Program-made: the position numbers and the translations under genes
Source: Streptomonospora mangrovi
GTDB lineage: Bacteria; Actinomycetota; Actinomycetes; Streptosporangiales; Streptosporangiaceae
Reading direction: 5' to 3'
Assembly: GCF_027604915.1 (NCBI RefSeq)
Contig: NZ_JAJAQC010000056.1
Location: forward strand, 1-44,743
DNA: 44,743 nucleotides
In this document: piece by piece, positions 19,329-26,402 of the stretch
Position numbering within the stretch: position 1 is the stretch's first letter
How the letters are laid out: each line of letters begins with the position of its first letter
Notes under the pieces: generated by a model
What the model saw: the letters and a program-made list of their open reading frames with translations, nothing else
Told to the model about the DNA's origin: nothing
Databases searched by the model: none

Positions 19329-20789
19329 GTGCGCACACGCCTCGTGACGCTGCTGCTCGCCCTCATCGCCGCACTCCTGGCGATCCCGGGGACAGCAGCA
19401 GCAGACGCCCAGGGCGGTGAGTCTGTGTGGGGCCAGATCCGCAACCCCGACAGCGACGACGAAGGTGTCGAAGGCGTCGACATCGCCGTGTCGCAGGAGG
19501 GCGAGGAGATCGGCTCCGCCACCACCGACGCCGACGGCAATTGGGAAGTAGAGGTGCCCGAACCCGGCACCTACCAGGTCGTGCTCGACGAGGAGACCGT
19601 CCCCGAAGAGTTCGACCTGCTCCAGGTTCCCGCGGGAGCCGAACGGGACGTGGAGGTCCGGGCCGACCAGCGCTTCGCCGTGGTCTACCGACTCGTGCCC
19701 CAGGGCGAGGGCGACGTCGCCGCCTCGCCCAGCGAGTCGCAGGAGGCCGACTCCGAGGACTCCGGCGGCTCCGGGGAGGAGGACGCCGCGGGATCCGGTG
19801 CCGAGGAGGGCGAGGGGGTCGTGGAGGCCCCCGGGGTCGCCACCGGCCCCGGCCTGGCCAACCAGATCATCGGCCTGACCGTCGCCGGCCTGCTCTTCGG
19901 CCTGATCATCGCGATCTCCTCGGTCGGCCTGTCGCTGATCTTCGGCACCACCCGCCTCATCAACTTCGCCCACGGCGACATGGTCACCTTCGGCGCCGTG
20001 ATGGCCATGATCTTCAGCGGCACCTCGATGCTCACCGGCCTCCACGAGCCCTTCGCCGACGTGCCCGTGCTCGGCCTGGTCACCAACCCGCTGATCGTGG
20101 GCACGGTGCTGGCCGTGGTCTGCGGCGCGGCCGTGGGCGGGGTGCTGGAGCTGTTCCTGTGGCGGCCGCTGCGCAAGCGCAACGTCGCGATGATCCAGAT
20201 GTTCATCGTGACCATCGGCGTCGCCCTGCTGCTGCGCCACCTGCTGCTGGTGGTCTTCGGCGCCAACCGCGAGAAGTACGTGCAGTTCCGCATCCAGGAC
20301 ATGGTCAACATCGGCCCCATCGCGATCACACCGCGCGACCTGGGCATCATGGTGCTGTCCGTCCTCGTGCTGGTGGCCGTGGCGAGCATGCTCCAGTTCA
20401 CCCGCATCGGCAAGGCCATGCGGGCGGTCTCGGACAACCGCGACCTCGCCGAGTCCTCCGGCATCGACGTCAACCGCGTCACCGTCTACGTGTGGATGCT
20501 GGGCGGCGGCCTGTCGGCGCTGGGCGGGGTGTTCCTGGGCCTCAACCAGTCGGTGTACTGGCAGATGGGCTTCCACCTGCTGCTGCTGATGTTCGCGGCC
20601 GTGATCCTGGGCGGTCTGGGCACCGCCTACGGCGCCATGGTCGGCGGCCTGGTGATCGGGCTCGTCGCGCAGCTCTCCACCCTGTGGTTCTCGGCGCAAC
20701 TGATGAACGTGTGGGCGCTGCTGATCATGATCGTCGTGTTGTTGGTCCGGCCGCAGGGCATCCTCGGCCGGCGCGAGCGGGTCGGCTAG
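19329..20789 (+). CDS. livH: Branched-chain amino acid ABC permease LivH with fused secreted N-terminal domain
   Basis: 486 residues from the GTG at 19329, set by AAGGGAG 5 nt upstream; an ATG at 19311 lacks a site. A signal peptide (hydrophobic 5-20, cleavage near GTAAA|DA at 25/26) is followed by a carboxypeptidase-regulatory-like beta-sandwich (about 31-122; SATTDADGNWEVEVPEPGTY is the typical core). An acidic Ser/Glu/Gly linker (about 123-170) leads to a complete LivH permease (about 175-486) with GLSLIFGTTRLINFAHGDM and the EAA-like loop near TRIGKAMRAVSDN. LivH alone is about 300 residues. The extra domain should face outside, possibly near the binding protein or cell wall; that role is inferred. 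First gene of livHMGF. Confidence 0.93.
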   Translation: MRTRLVTLLLALIAALLAIPGTAAADAQGGESVWGQIRNPDSDDEGVEGVDIAVSQEGEEIGSATTDADGNWEVEVPEPGTYQVVLDEETVPEEFDLLQVPAGAERDVEVRADQRFAVVYRLVPQGEGDVAASPSESQEADSEDSGGSGEEDAAGSGAEEGEGVVEAPGVATGPGLANQIIGLTVAGLLFGLIIAISSVGLSLIFGTTRLINFAHGDMVTFGAVMAMIFSGTSMLTGLHEPFADVPVLGLVTNPLIVGTVLAVVCGAAVGGVLELFLWRPLRKRNVAMIQMFIVTIGVALLLRHLLLVVFGANREKYVQFRIQDMVNIGPIAITPRDLGIMVLSVLVLVAVASMLQFTRIGKAMRAVSDNRDLAESSGIDVNRVTVYVWMLGGGLSALGGVFLGLNQSVYWQMGFHLLLLMFAAVILGGLGTAYGAMVGGLVIGLVAQLSTLWFSAQLMNVWALLIMIVVLLVRPQGILGRRERVG

Positions 20790-20801
20790 GGGAGACAGAA
20801 C

Positions 20802-21800
20802 ATGGACATCATGATGACCCTGGCCCTGTCCCTCGAAACGGCCATCGGGCCCATCGCGGCCATCTACGTGCTGGCGGCCATCGGCCTGAACATGCACTTC
20901 GGCTACACCGGCCTGCTCAACTTCGGCCAGGTCGGGTTCATGCTGGTCGGCGCCTACGGCGTGGCCGTGTGCGTCACCACCTTCGGCCTGCCGCTGTGGG
21001 TCGGCTTCTGCGTCAGCGTCCTGTGCTCGGTGGTGCTCGCGCTCATCCTGGGCATCCCCACCCTGCGGCTGCGCGCCGACTACCTCGCCATCTCGACCAT
21101 CGCCGTGGCCGAGGTGCTGCGGCTGCTCTACCGCGCCGAGTTCGCCCGCCCCGTCACCGGCGGCGTGTACGGCCGGCAGAGCTTCGCCGACGCCTTCTAC
21201 GAGTTCAACGACCGGGTCGGCATCATCCCGCCCGGCAGCTACGGCATCGGCGACGTCGACTTCTCCGCCGACGAGCTGTGGCTGATGCTGGTCTCCTGGG
21301 CGTGCGTGGCCCTGGCGCTGGGCATGACCGCCATGCTGATGCGCAGCCCCTGGGGCCGCGTCATCAAGGGCATCCGCGAGGACGAGGACGCCGTGCGCGC
21401 CCTGGGCAAGGACGCCTTCACCTACAAGCTCCAGAGCCTGGTGCTGGGCGGCGTGTTCGGCGGCGTGGCCGGCGTGCTCATCGCCCTCAACCAGGGCAAC
21501 ATCACCCCCGACCAGTTCATGCCGCAGGTGACGTTCTACCTGTGGGCGATGCTGCTGCTGGGCGGCGTGGGCACCCTGTGGGGCCCGGTGATCGGCCCGG
21601 TGATCATGTGGTTCCTGCTCACGCTCTTCGACGAGACGCTGCGTTCGCTGGCCTCCTCGGGCGCGCTGCCGTTCCTGGCGACCTCCGACTCCGGCGCGCT
21701 GCGCCACGCCCTGGTGGGCATCGCGCTGATGCTGCTGATCATCTACCGGCCACAGGGCCTCGTCGGCAACCGCAAGGAGATGCTGGTCAATGTCAAGTGA
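20802..21800 (+). CDS. livM: Branched-chain amino acid ABC transporter permease LivM
   Basis: 332 residues, ATG preceded by GGGGAGA, 12 nt after livH. It is a hydrophobic protein with the family core YVLAAIGLNMHFGYTGLLNFGQVGFMLVGAYG near the N-terminus and the cytoplasmic ATPase-contact loop MRSPWGRVIKGIREDEDAVRALGKD (about residues 180-204). It forms the membrane channel together with LivH. Its 3' end overlaps livG by 11 nt, so translation is coupled. The C-terminus IIYRPQGLVGNRKE is typical of the family. Substrate: branched-chain amino acids by family, though related importers carry amides, urea or other amino acids. Confidence 0.95.
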   Translation: MDIMMTLALSLETAIGPIAAIYVLAAIGLNMHFGYTGLLNFGQVGFMLVGAYGVAVCVTTFGLPLWVGFCVSVLCSVVLALILGIPTLRLRADYLAISTIAVAEVLRLLYRAEFARPVTGGVYGRQSFADAFYEFNDRVGIIPPGSYGIGDVDFSADELWLMLVSWACVALALGMTAMLMRSPWGRVIKGIREDEDAVRALGKDAFTYKLQSLVLGGVFGGVAGVLIALNQGNITPDQFMPQVTFYLWAMLLLGGVGTLWGPVIGPVIMWFLLTLFDETLRSLASSGALPFLATSDSGALRHALVGIALMLLIIYRPQGLVGNRKEMLVNVK

Positions 21801-22680
21801 CGGGATCGACGCGACGCGCACCGCGCCCGCCGCTGCGGGCGGCCCGCTGGCCGCGGTGGAGCCGGTGCCCGGCGTCGCCAAGCCGGACCCCATCCTGACC
21901 GCGTCGCACATCCGCCGCTCCTTCGGCGGGCTGACCGCGGTCAACGTGGACCACCTGGAGGTCCAGCGCGGCACCATCACCGCGCTGATCGGCCCCAACG
22001 GCGCGGGCAAGTCGACGCTGTTCAACCTGCTCACCGGGTTCGACAAGCCCAACGAGGGCACCTGGAGCTTCCAGGGCCAGCCCCTCAACGGCGTGGCCGG
22101 GCACCGGGTGGCCCGCCGGGGCATGGTGCGCACCTTCCAGCTCACCAAGGCGCTGACCCGCCTGACCGTGCTGGAGAACATGCTGCTGGCGGCCCCCGGC
22201 CAGGTCGGCGAGGGCTTCTTCGGCGCCTTCGGCTGGTGGATGTGGCGCCGGCAGGAGCAGGCCAACCGCGAGCGCGCCATGGAACTGCTCGCCCGGTTCA
22301 AGCTCGACGCCAAGAAGGACGACATCGCCGGCAGCCTGTCCGGCGGCCAGCGCAAGCTGCTGGAGATGGCGCGGGCGCTCATGGTCAACCCGAGCATGGT
22401 CATGCTCGACGAGCCCATGGCCGGGGTGAACCCGGCCCTGGTGCAGTCGCTGCTGGGCCACATCACGGCGCTGCGCGACGAGGGCACCACCGTGCTCTTC
22501 GTCGAGCACGACATGGACGTGATCATGGGCATCAGCGACTGGATCGTGGTCCTGGCCCAGGGGCAGGTGATCGCCGAGGGCCGGCCCTCCGACGTCCGGT
22601 CCGACCAGCAGGTCATCGACGCCTACCTGGGCACCCAGCACGACGAGCCGCAAGGCGCGAAGACGGAGGAGAAGCCGTGA
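21790..22680 (+). CDS. livG: Branched-chain amino acid ABC transporter ATP-binding protein LivG
   Basis: 296 residues. The ATG at 21790 lies inside the end of livM with AAGGAGA upstream. Walker A GPNGAGKST (about 69-77), Q-loop region VRTFQLTKALTRLTVLENM, signature LSGGQRKLLEMARAL, Walker B MVMLDEPMAGVNP and the switch His in EHDMDVI are all intact. About 35 residues precede the ATPase core, slightly more than usual. It hydrolyses ATP as a dimer with LivF to power import. livF starts within the stop codon. Confidence 0.96.
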   Translation: MSSDGIDATRTAPAAAGGPLAAVEPVPGVAKPDPILTASHIRRSFGGLTAVNVDHLEVQRGTITALIGPNGAGKSTLFNLLTGFDKPNEGTWSFQGQPLNGVAGHRVARRGMVRTFQLTKALTRLTVLENMLLAAPGQVGEGFFGAFGWWMWRRQEQANRERAMELLARFKLDAKKDDIAGSLSGGQRKLLEMARALMVNPSMVMLDEPMAGVNPALVQSLLGHITALRDEGTTVLFVEHDMDVIMGISDWIVVLAQGQVIAEGRPSDVRSDQQVIDAYLGTQHDEPQGAKTEEKP

Positions 22681-23681
22681 GCGAGTCCGGCACCACGCCC
22701 GGTGCCGCGGGCGGCGCGGAGGACGCGGGCGCGGCGGCGCCCGCGGCCGCCGAACCCAGCGGCACCGCGACCGAGAACAAGGCGGACCGGCCCGCCGCGG
22801 CCGAGTCCGCCGGGGAGGCCGGCGCCGCGCGGCCGGCGGCCGCGGAGGCGGCGGCCCACCCGCCGCAGACCAAGGCCGAGGCCGAGGTGCTCCAGGAGCA
22901 CCGCGAGGAGGTCCTGGAGCACGCCGGGGAGGTGGCCGCGCAGGTCGGCGACCCCCGCGACTATCTGCTGCTCGCCCACGAGCTGAAGGCCGGCTACATC
23001 CCCGAGGTCAACATCCTCAACGGCTGCACGCTCACCCTCACCGAGGGCGAGGTCGTGGGCATCATCGGCCCCAACGGGGCGGGCAAGTCCACCCTGATCA
23101 AGACCATCTTCGGGCTGCTGCCGGTGCGCTCGGGCAGCATCACGCTGCGCGGCGAGAGCATCGTGCGCCGCAGCGCCCACCAGCTCGTCTCCAGCGGCGT
23201 GGGCTACGTGCCCCAGACGCAGAACGTGTTCCCCTCGCTGACCGTCGAGGAGAACCTGGAGATGGGCGCGTTCCTGCGGCCCAAGGTGTTCCAGCGCCGG
23301 CTGGAGGCGGTGGCCGAGCTGTTCCCGCTGCTGGGCCAGCGCCGCAAGCAGAAGGCCGGCGCGCTCTCCGGCGGCGAGCGGCAGATGGTCGCCATGGGCC
23401 GGGCGCTGATGATGGAGCCCTCGGTGCTGCTGCTGGACGAGCCCACGGCCGGGCTGTCGCCGATGTTCCAGGACGAGGTCTTCCAGCGGGTCCGCCAGAT
23501 CAACGAGACGGGCGTCTCGGTGATCATGGTGGAGCAGAACGCCCGCCGGTGCCTCCAGATCTGCGACCGCGGCTACGTGCTCGACCAGGGCCGCAACGCC
23601 TACACCGGGACGGGCCGCCAGTTGCTGGACGACCCCAACGTCATCGAGCTGTACCTGGGGACGCTGGCCAAGGCCGACTGA
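22677..23681 (+). CDS. livF: Branched-chain amino acid ABC transporter ATP-binding protein LivF with long N-terminal extension
   Basis: 334 residues. The GTG at 22677 overlaps the livG stop (GTGA) with GGAGGAGA upstream. Residues 1 to about 100 are an Ala/Pro/Glu-rich low-complexity extension ending in a possible amphipathic helix (EAEVLQEHREEVLEHAGEV). The ATPase proper starts near LKAGYIPEVNIL: Walker A GPNGAGKST, signature LSGGERQMVAMGRAL, Walker B LLLDEPTAGLSP and switch His replaced by Gln in VEQNARRCL, as is normal for LivF. Usual LivF length is about 235. Last gene of the operon; a perfect hairpin follows. Confidence 0.94.
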   Translation: MSESGTTPGAAGGAEDAGAAAPAAAEPSGTATENKADRPAAAESAGEAGAARPAAAEAAAHPPQTKAEAEVLQEHREEVLEHAGEVAAQVGDPRDYLLLAHELKAGYIPEVNILNGCTLTLTEGEVVGIIGPNGAGKSTLIKTIFGLLPVRSGSITLRGESIVRRSAHQLVSSGVGYVPQTQNVFPSLTVEENLEMGAFLRPKVFQRRLEAVAELFPLLGQRRKQKAGALSGGERQMVAMGRALMMEPSVLLLDEPTAGLSPMFQDEVFQRVRQINETGVSVIMVEQNARRCLQICDRGYVLDQGRNAYTGTGRQLLDDPNVIELYLGTLAKAD

Positions 23682-23732
23682 CCCTTCTCGTCCGGGCGGC
23701 GCGACCGCCGCTACGGACGGCCGGCTCCATCA

Positions 23733-23763
23733 GGGGCGGCGCCCGCACCGGGCGCCGCCCCTT
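23733..23763 (+). terminator. liv operon terminator
   Basis: GGGGCGGCGCCCG and CGGGCGCCGCCCC form a perfect 13-bp stem around CAC, followed by TT. It lies 52 nt after the livF stop. Confidence 0.8.
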
Positions 23764-24056
23764 CACTGTGCGGTGGCGGGGGAGAGGGGAGCAGAGGAGG
23801 CGGGAGAGGGTGAGCGCCGCGCCGAGCGGGCCGGCCGAGGCGGCCCGACTCGGTGTCACCACGGGGAGCGCCGCGCGCCGGGCGGGAGGTGCCGGTACCC
23901 CCGGCCGTGCAGGACACGGCGGCGGTACGGCGGCGGCCGCGGCGCCGGGAGGTCGCACCGGGGGAAACCGCGCCGCGCGGCTCCGGAGGCGCGTGAGCGG
24001 CGGGAGGCCCGGGGCGGCCCGGCGGCCGGGCCGGTCGGGGGAGGGGCGCGGACACA
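23764..24056. other. Non-coding spacer between convergent liv genes
   Basis: Purine-rich (GGAG/GCGG) sequence with no ribosome binding site or family-like protein in any frame. It separates the liv operon terminator from the hairpins at the end of the binding-protein gene. I see nothing else in it. Confidence 0.5.
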
Positions 24057-24093
24057 CGGACGGCCCCGGCACGACAGGTGCCGGGGCCGTCCG
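24057..24093 (-). terminator. Distal strong hairpin after the binding-protein gene
   Basis: A perfect 16-bp stem (24057-24072 with 24078-24093) with a 5-nt loop. It is the longest perfect stem noted in the window. It may serve as a back-up terminator for either strand in this convergent gap. Confidence 0.7.
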
Positions 24094-24153
24094 CGGGGGG
24101 GGGGACGGGCGCCCCGGGGGGACTCCCGGGGGATGAGGCCGTGCGCCGCCGGT

Positions 24154-24186
24154 CCCGCTCCGCCGCGCGGGGCGCGGCGGAGCGGG
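24154..24186 (-). terminator. Proximal terminator of the binding-protein gene
   Basis: CCCGCTCCGCCGC and GCGGCGGAGCGGG form a perfect 13-bp stem with a 7-nt loop, 25 nt beyond the stop of the minus-strand gene. Confidence 0.75.
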
Positions 24187-24211
24187 GGAGCCGGGGGGAT
24201 CGGCGCGCGGG

Positions 24212-25462
24212 CTACTCGCCGCCCGACTCCGCGTCGACGGTGATCTCGTCCTGCTTGCTGTGGACGCCCTCGTCGTCGTAGCCGTAGATCTGGAAGGTGG
24301 CCGAGGTGACGTCACCGGTGTCGTTGAAGTCCAGCGGACCGCTGACGCCCTGGTAGTCGATGTCCTCGCCGTCGGCGAGCAGGTCGCGGCACTCCTCGAA
24401 GGTGGTGCACTCGGTGCCCTCCTTGGACACCGCCGCGATCTCCTCCACGAAGACGGCCGGGTCGGTGCTCTCGGCCTGCTCGGCCGCAAGCGCCGTGACG
24501 ATCACGCAGTCGTAGACCTGGCCGGAGAACTGGAAGACCTTTAGGTCGCCGTCGAAGGAGGTCAGCCCGTCGATGAACTCCTGGTCGCCGTTGTCGGGAG
24601 CGGTGCCCTGGAAGCCGGAGACCGTGCTCGGGTCCTCGGCGTCGACCTTCTCGGCGAGGGTCTCGTCGTTCAGGCCGTCGGTGCCGTACATCTGGTCGGC
24701 GTCGACGCCGGCCTCGATCAGGCCGGTGACGACCTGCACGCCCTCCTCGAAGGCGACGATGACGACCGCGTCGGGCTCGGCGTCGGCGATGCCGTTGATC
24801 ACGGAGTCGAAGTTGGAGGCGTTGGGGTCGTAGCCCTCGTTGAACGTCACCTCGATGCCGTTCTGCTCCAGCGCGTCGGCGGTGGCGTTGGCCAGGCCCT
24901 CGCCGTAGTCGTCGGCGCGGTAGGTGATGGCGACGCTCTGGTGGCCGTCGGAGGCGATCTTCTGCGCGAGCACCGGGCCCTGCATGAGGTCGCTGGGGGC
25001 GGTCCGCCAGTAGAAGCCGCTCTCGTCCTCCTCGGCCAGGCCCGGAGCGGTGTTGGAGCCGGAGCACTCCACGACCTCGGCGCTGGTGACCGTGTCCATG
25101 ATGGCCTGGGTCATGCCTGAGGCCGCGGCGCCGATGACGACGTCGGCGTCCTGGTCGATCAGCCGGCCGGCGGCCTCGTTGGCCTGCGCCGCGTCGTTGG
25201 CCTCGTCGCCCGTGAGCATCTCGGGCAGTTCGGAGCCCAGAACACCGCCGGCGTCGTTGATCTGCTGGCGCGCGTACTGCGCCGCGCTGATCTGGGGCGG
25301 ACCCAGGTGGGAGAGGTCACCCGTCTCCGGAAGCACGTAGCCGTACTGCAACGGCTCGTTCTCGCCGCCTCCGTCCTCTCCTCCGCCGCCTCCGCAGGCG
25401 GTCAACCCAAGGGTGAGGGCCGAGGCCGCAGCGATGAGGCTGAGGGCCTTCTTTCTTGGCAT
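24212..25462 (-). CDS. Branched-chain amino acid ABC transporter substrate-binding lipoprotein
   Basis: 416 residues. The ATG at 25462 has GGAGA 9 nt upstream; an ATG 18 nt earlier would extend the signal peptide. Lipoprotein signal: MPRKK, hydrophobic core, lipobox LTAC with Cys23, then a Gly-rich tether. The mature part is a two-lobed type I periplasmic-binding fold (Peripla_BP_6): GYVLPETGDLSHLGPPQISA at the ligand hinge, ADVVIGAAASGMTQAI (first lobe), VAITYRADDYGEG (second lobe) and YGTDGLND. Two or more Cys pairs late in the protein may form disulfides. It should deliver substrate to the LivHMGF complex, but it is transcribed towards that operon from its own promoter. Confidence 0.95.
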   Translation of the reverse strand: MPRKKALSLIAAASALTLGLTACGGGGGEDGGGENEPLQYGYVLPETGDLSHLGPPQISAAQYARQQINDAGGVLGSELPEMLTGDEANDAAQANEAAGRLIDQDADVVIGAAASGMTQAIMDTVTSAEVVECSGSNTAPGLAEEDESGFYWRTAPSDLMQGPVLAQKIASDGHQSVAITYRADDYGEGLANATADALEQNGIEVTFNEGYDPNASNFDSVINGIADAEPDAVVIVAFEEGVQVVTGLIEAGVDADQMYGTDGLNDETLAEKVDAEDPSTVSGFQGTAPDNGDQEFIDGLTSFDGDLKVFQFSGQVYDCVIVTALAAEQAESTDPAVFVEEIAAVSKEGTECTTFEECRDLLADGEDIDYQGVSGPLDFNDTGDVTSATFQIYGYDDEGVHSKQDEITVDAESGGE

Positions 25463-25801
25463 CGAGGTGTCTCCGTTCAACCGGCTGGATGGCGCAGGGG
25501 CTCAACGCGCTGGCCGCCGCGAGGGTGATCGCACTTAACCAACGGCGTTAGCGGAGCTTAATCACACGCGTTCACCTTCCGGTAGATCGCTCCTCATGTC
25601 GCTGCTGAGTCGGATTCATGCCGTTATCGCTCCGTAGTCAACGACTCGTGTGAAATGCGCTGATCAGCGGCATTTCTTACGATCTGCCGCCGTGAAAACG
25701 CGGTTGGTGACCACGCAATGTGTGCGGCGCCTCAGCCCCGGGACCGCCTCGGCACCCCCCGCCGCACCGCCCGGCGCCCGCGAAAGCGGCCCCGACGCGA
25801 A
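25463..25801 (-). promoter_or_regulatory. Upstream region and candidate promoter of the binding-protein gene
   Basis: 339 bases without a gene and, by this window's standard, AT-rich. On the minus strand TTGACT (25641 to 25636) is a good -35; the 17-nt-spaced -10 position holds TGAATC (25618 to 25613), which is weak. The resulting leader would be about 145 nt. The palindrome at 25652-25676 lies just upstream of the -35. Confidence 0.4.
25652..25676. promoter_or_regulatory. 25-bp near-perfect palindrome, probable operator
   Basis: Arms GAAATGC (25652-25658) and GCATTTC (25670-25676) flank the palindromic core GCTGATCAGC (25659-25668), with one extra G between core and right arm. The length and symmetry are typical of a binding site for a dimeric regulator. 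Its centre lies about 23 bp upstream of the -35 candidate of the binding-protein gene, an activator-like position. The regulator is not in the window. Confidence 0.55.
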
Positions 25802-25833
25802 GCGGCCCCGCTCCGGAGCCGGAGCGGGGCCGC
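25802..25833 (-). terminator. Terminator of the thioesterase gene
   Basis: A perfect 14-bp stem GCGGCCCCGCTCCG/CGGAGCGGGGCCGC with loop GAGC starts 19 nt beyond the stop of the minus-strand gene. Confidence 0.8.
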
Positions 25834-25852
25834 GGGCGGGCCGGCGCGGCGC

Positions 25853-26269
25853 TCAGGCGTCGCGCATCAGGCAGGTCAGCCGCGAGGTGCACACCCGGCG
25901 GCCCTCGTCGTCGGTGATGACGATGTCCCACGTGGCCAGGGTGCGGCCCTTGTGCACCGGCGTGGCCACACCGGTCACGTGGCCCTCGGTGGCGCTGCGG
26001 TGGTGGGTCGCGTTGATCTCCACGCCCATGGCCACCCGCCCCTCGCCGGCGTGGATCATCGAGCCGATCGAGCCCAGCGACTCCGCCAGCACGCACGAGG
26101 CGCCGCCGTGCAGCAGCCCGTAGGGCTGGGTGTTGCCCCGCACCGGCATGCGGCCCACCACCCGGTCGGCCGACGCCTCCAGCAGTTCCAGCCCCAGCCG
26201 CTGACCGAGGTCCCCGGCCGCCGTGCCGGAGTTGATCAGCGCGTTCAGCTTCTCGGCGTCGATCGACAT
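25853..26269 (-). CDS. Hotdog-fold acyl-CoA thioesterase, PaaI/ComA-like family
   Basis: 138 residues, ATG preceded by GGGAGAGG. It is a single hotdog domain: GRMPVRGNTQPYGLLHGGASCVLAESLGS carries the HGG motif and the downstream Glu used by the PaaI/MenI class. GVEINATHHRSATEGHVTGVATPVHKGRTLATWDI forms the central strands. By family it hydrolyses an aromatic or medium-chain acyl-CoA; the substrate here cannot be fixed (DHNA-CoA for menaquinone and phenylacetate intermediates are both possible). It is divergent from polA with about 130 bp between. Confidence 0.9.
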   Translation of the reverse strand: MSIDAEKLNALINSGTAAGDLGQRLGLELLEASADRVVGRMPVRGNTQPYGLLHGGASCVLAESLGSIGSMIHAGEGRVAMGVEINATHHRSATEGHVTGVATPVHKGRTLATWDIVITDDEGRRVCTSRLTCLMRDA

Positions 26270-26390
26270 CGCCTCTCCCGTTCTGCGATCGCCCCGGCCC
26301 GCGCCGTCCGCGGCCCGCCGGCGCCCCCGCGCCCGCCCGGCGCGCGCCGCCGGCGGCGCCGAGCGGCGCGCAAATGTCCGCAGGGCATCC

Positions 26391-26396
26391 TAGGAT
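26391..26396 (+). promoter_or_regulatory. polA -10 element, probable leaderless transcript
   Basis: TAGGAT ends 6 nt before the GTG at 26403. There is no Shine-Dalgarno sequence in the GC-rich gap upstream. An in-frame TTG at 26397 directly abuts the element and an ATG lies at 26409. Confidence 0.5.
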
Positions 26397-26402
26397 TTGC
26401 CT

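Noticed and set aside
19284-22616. 1110-codon antisense frame across livH, livM and livG
   Set aside because: Low-complexity His/Gln/Asp/Ala-rich translation and full overlap with certain genes; composition artefact.
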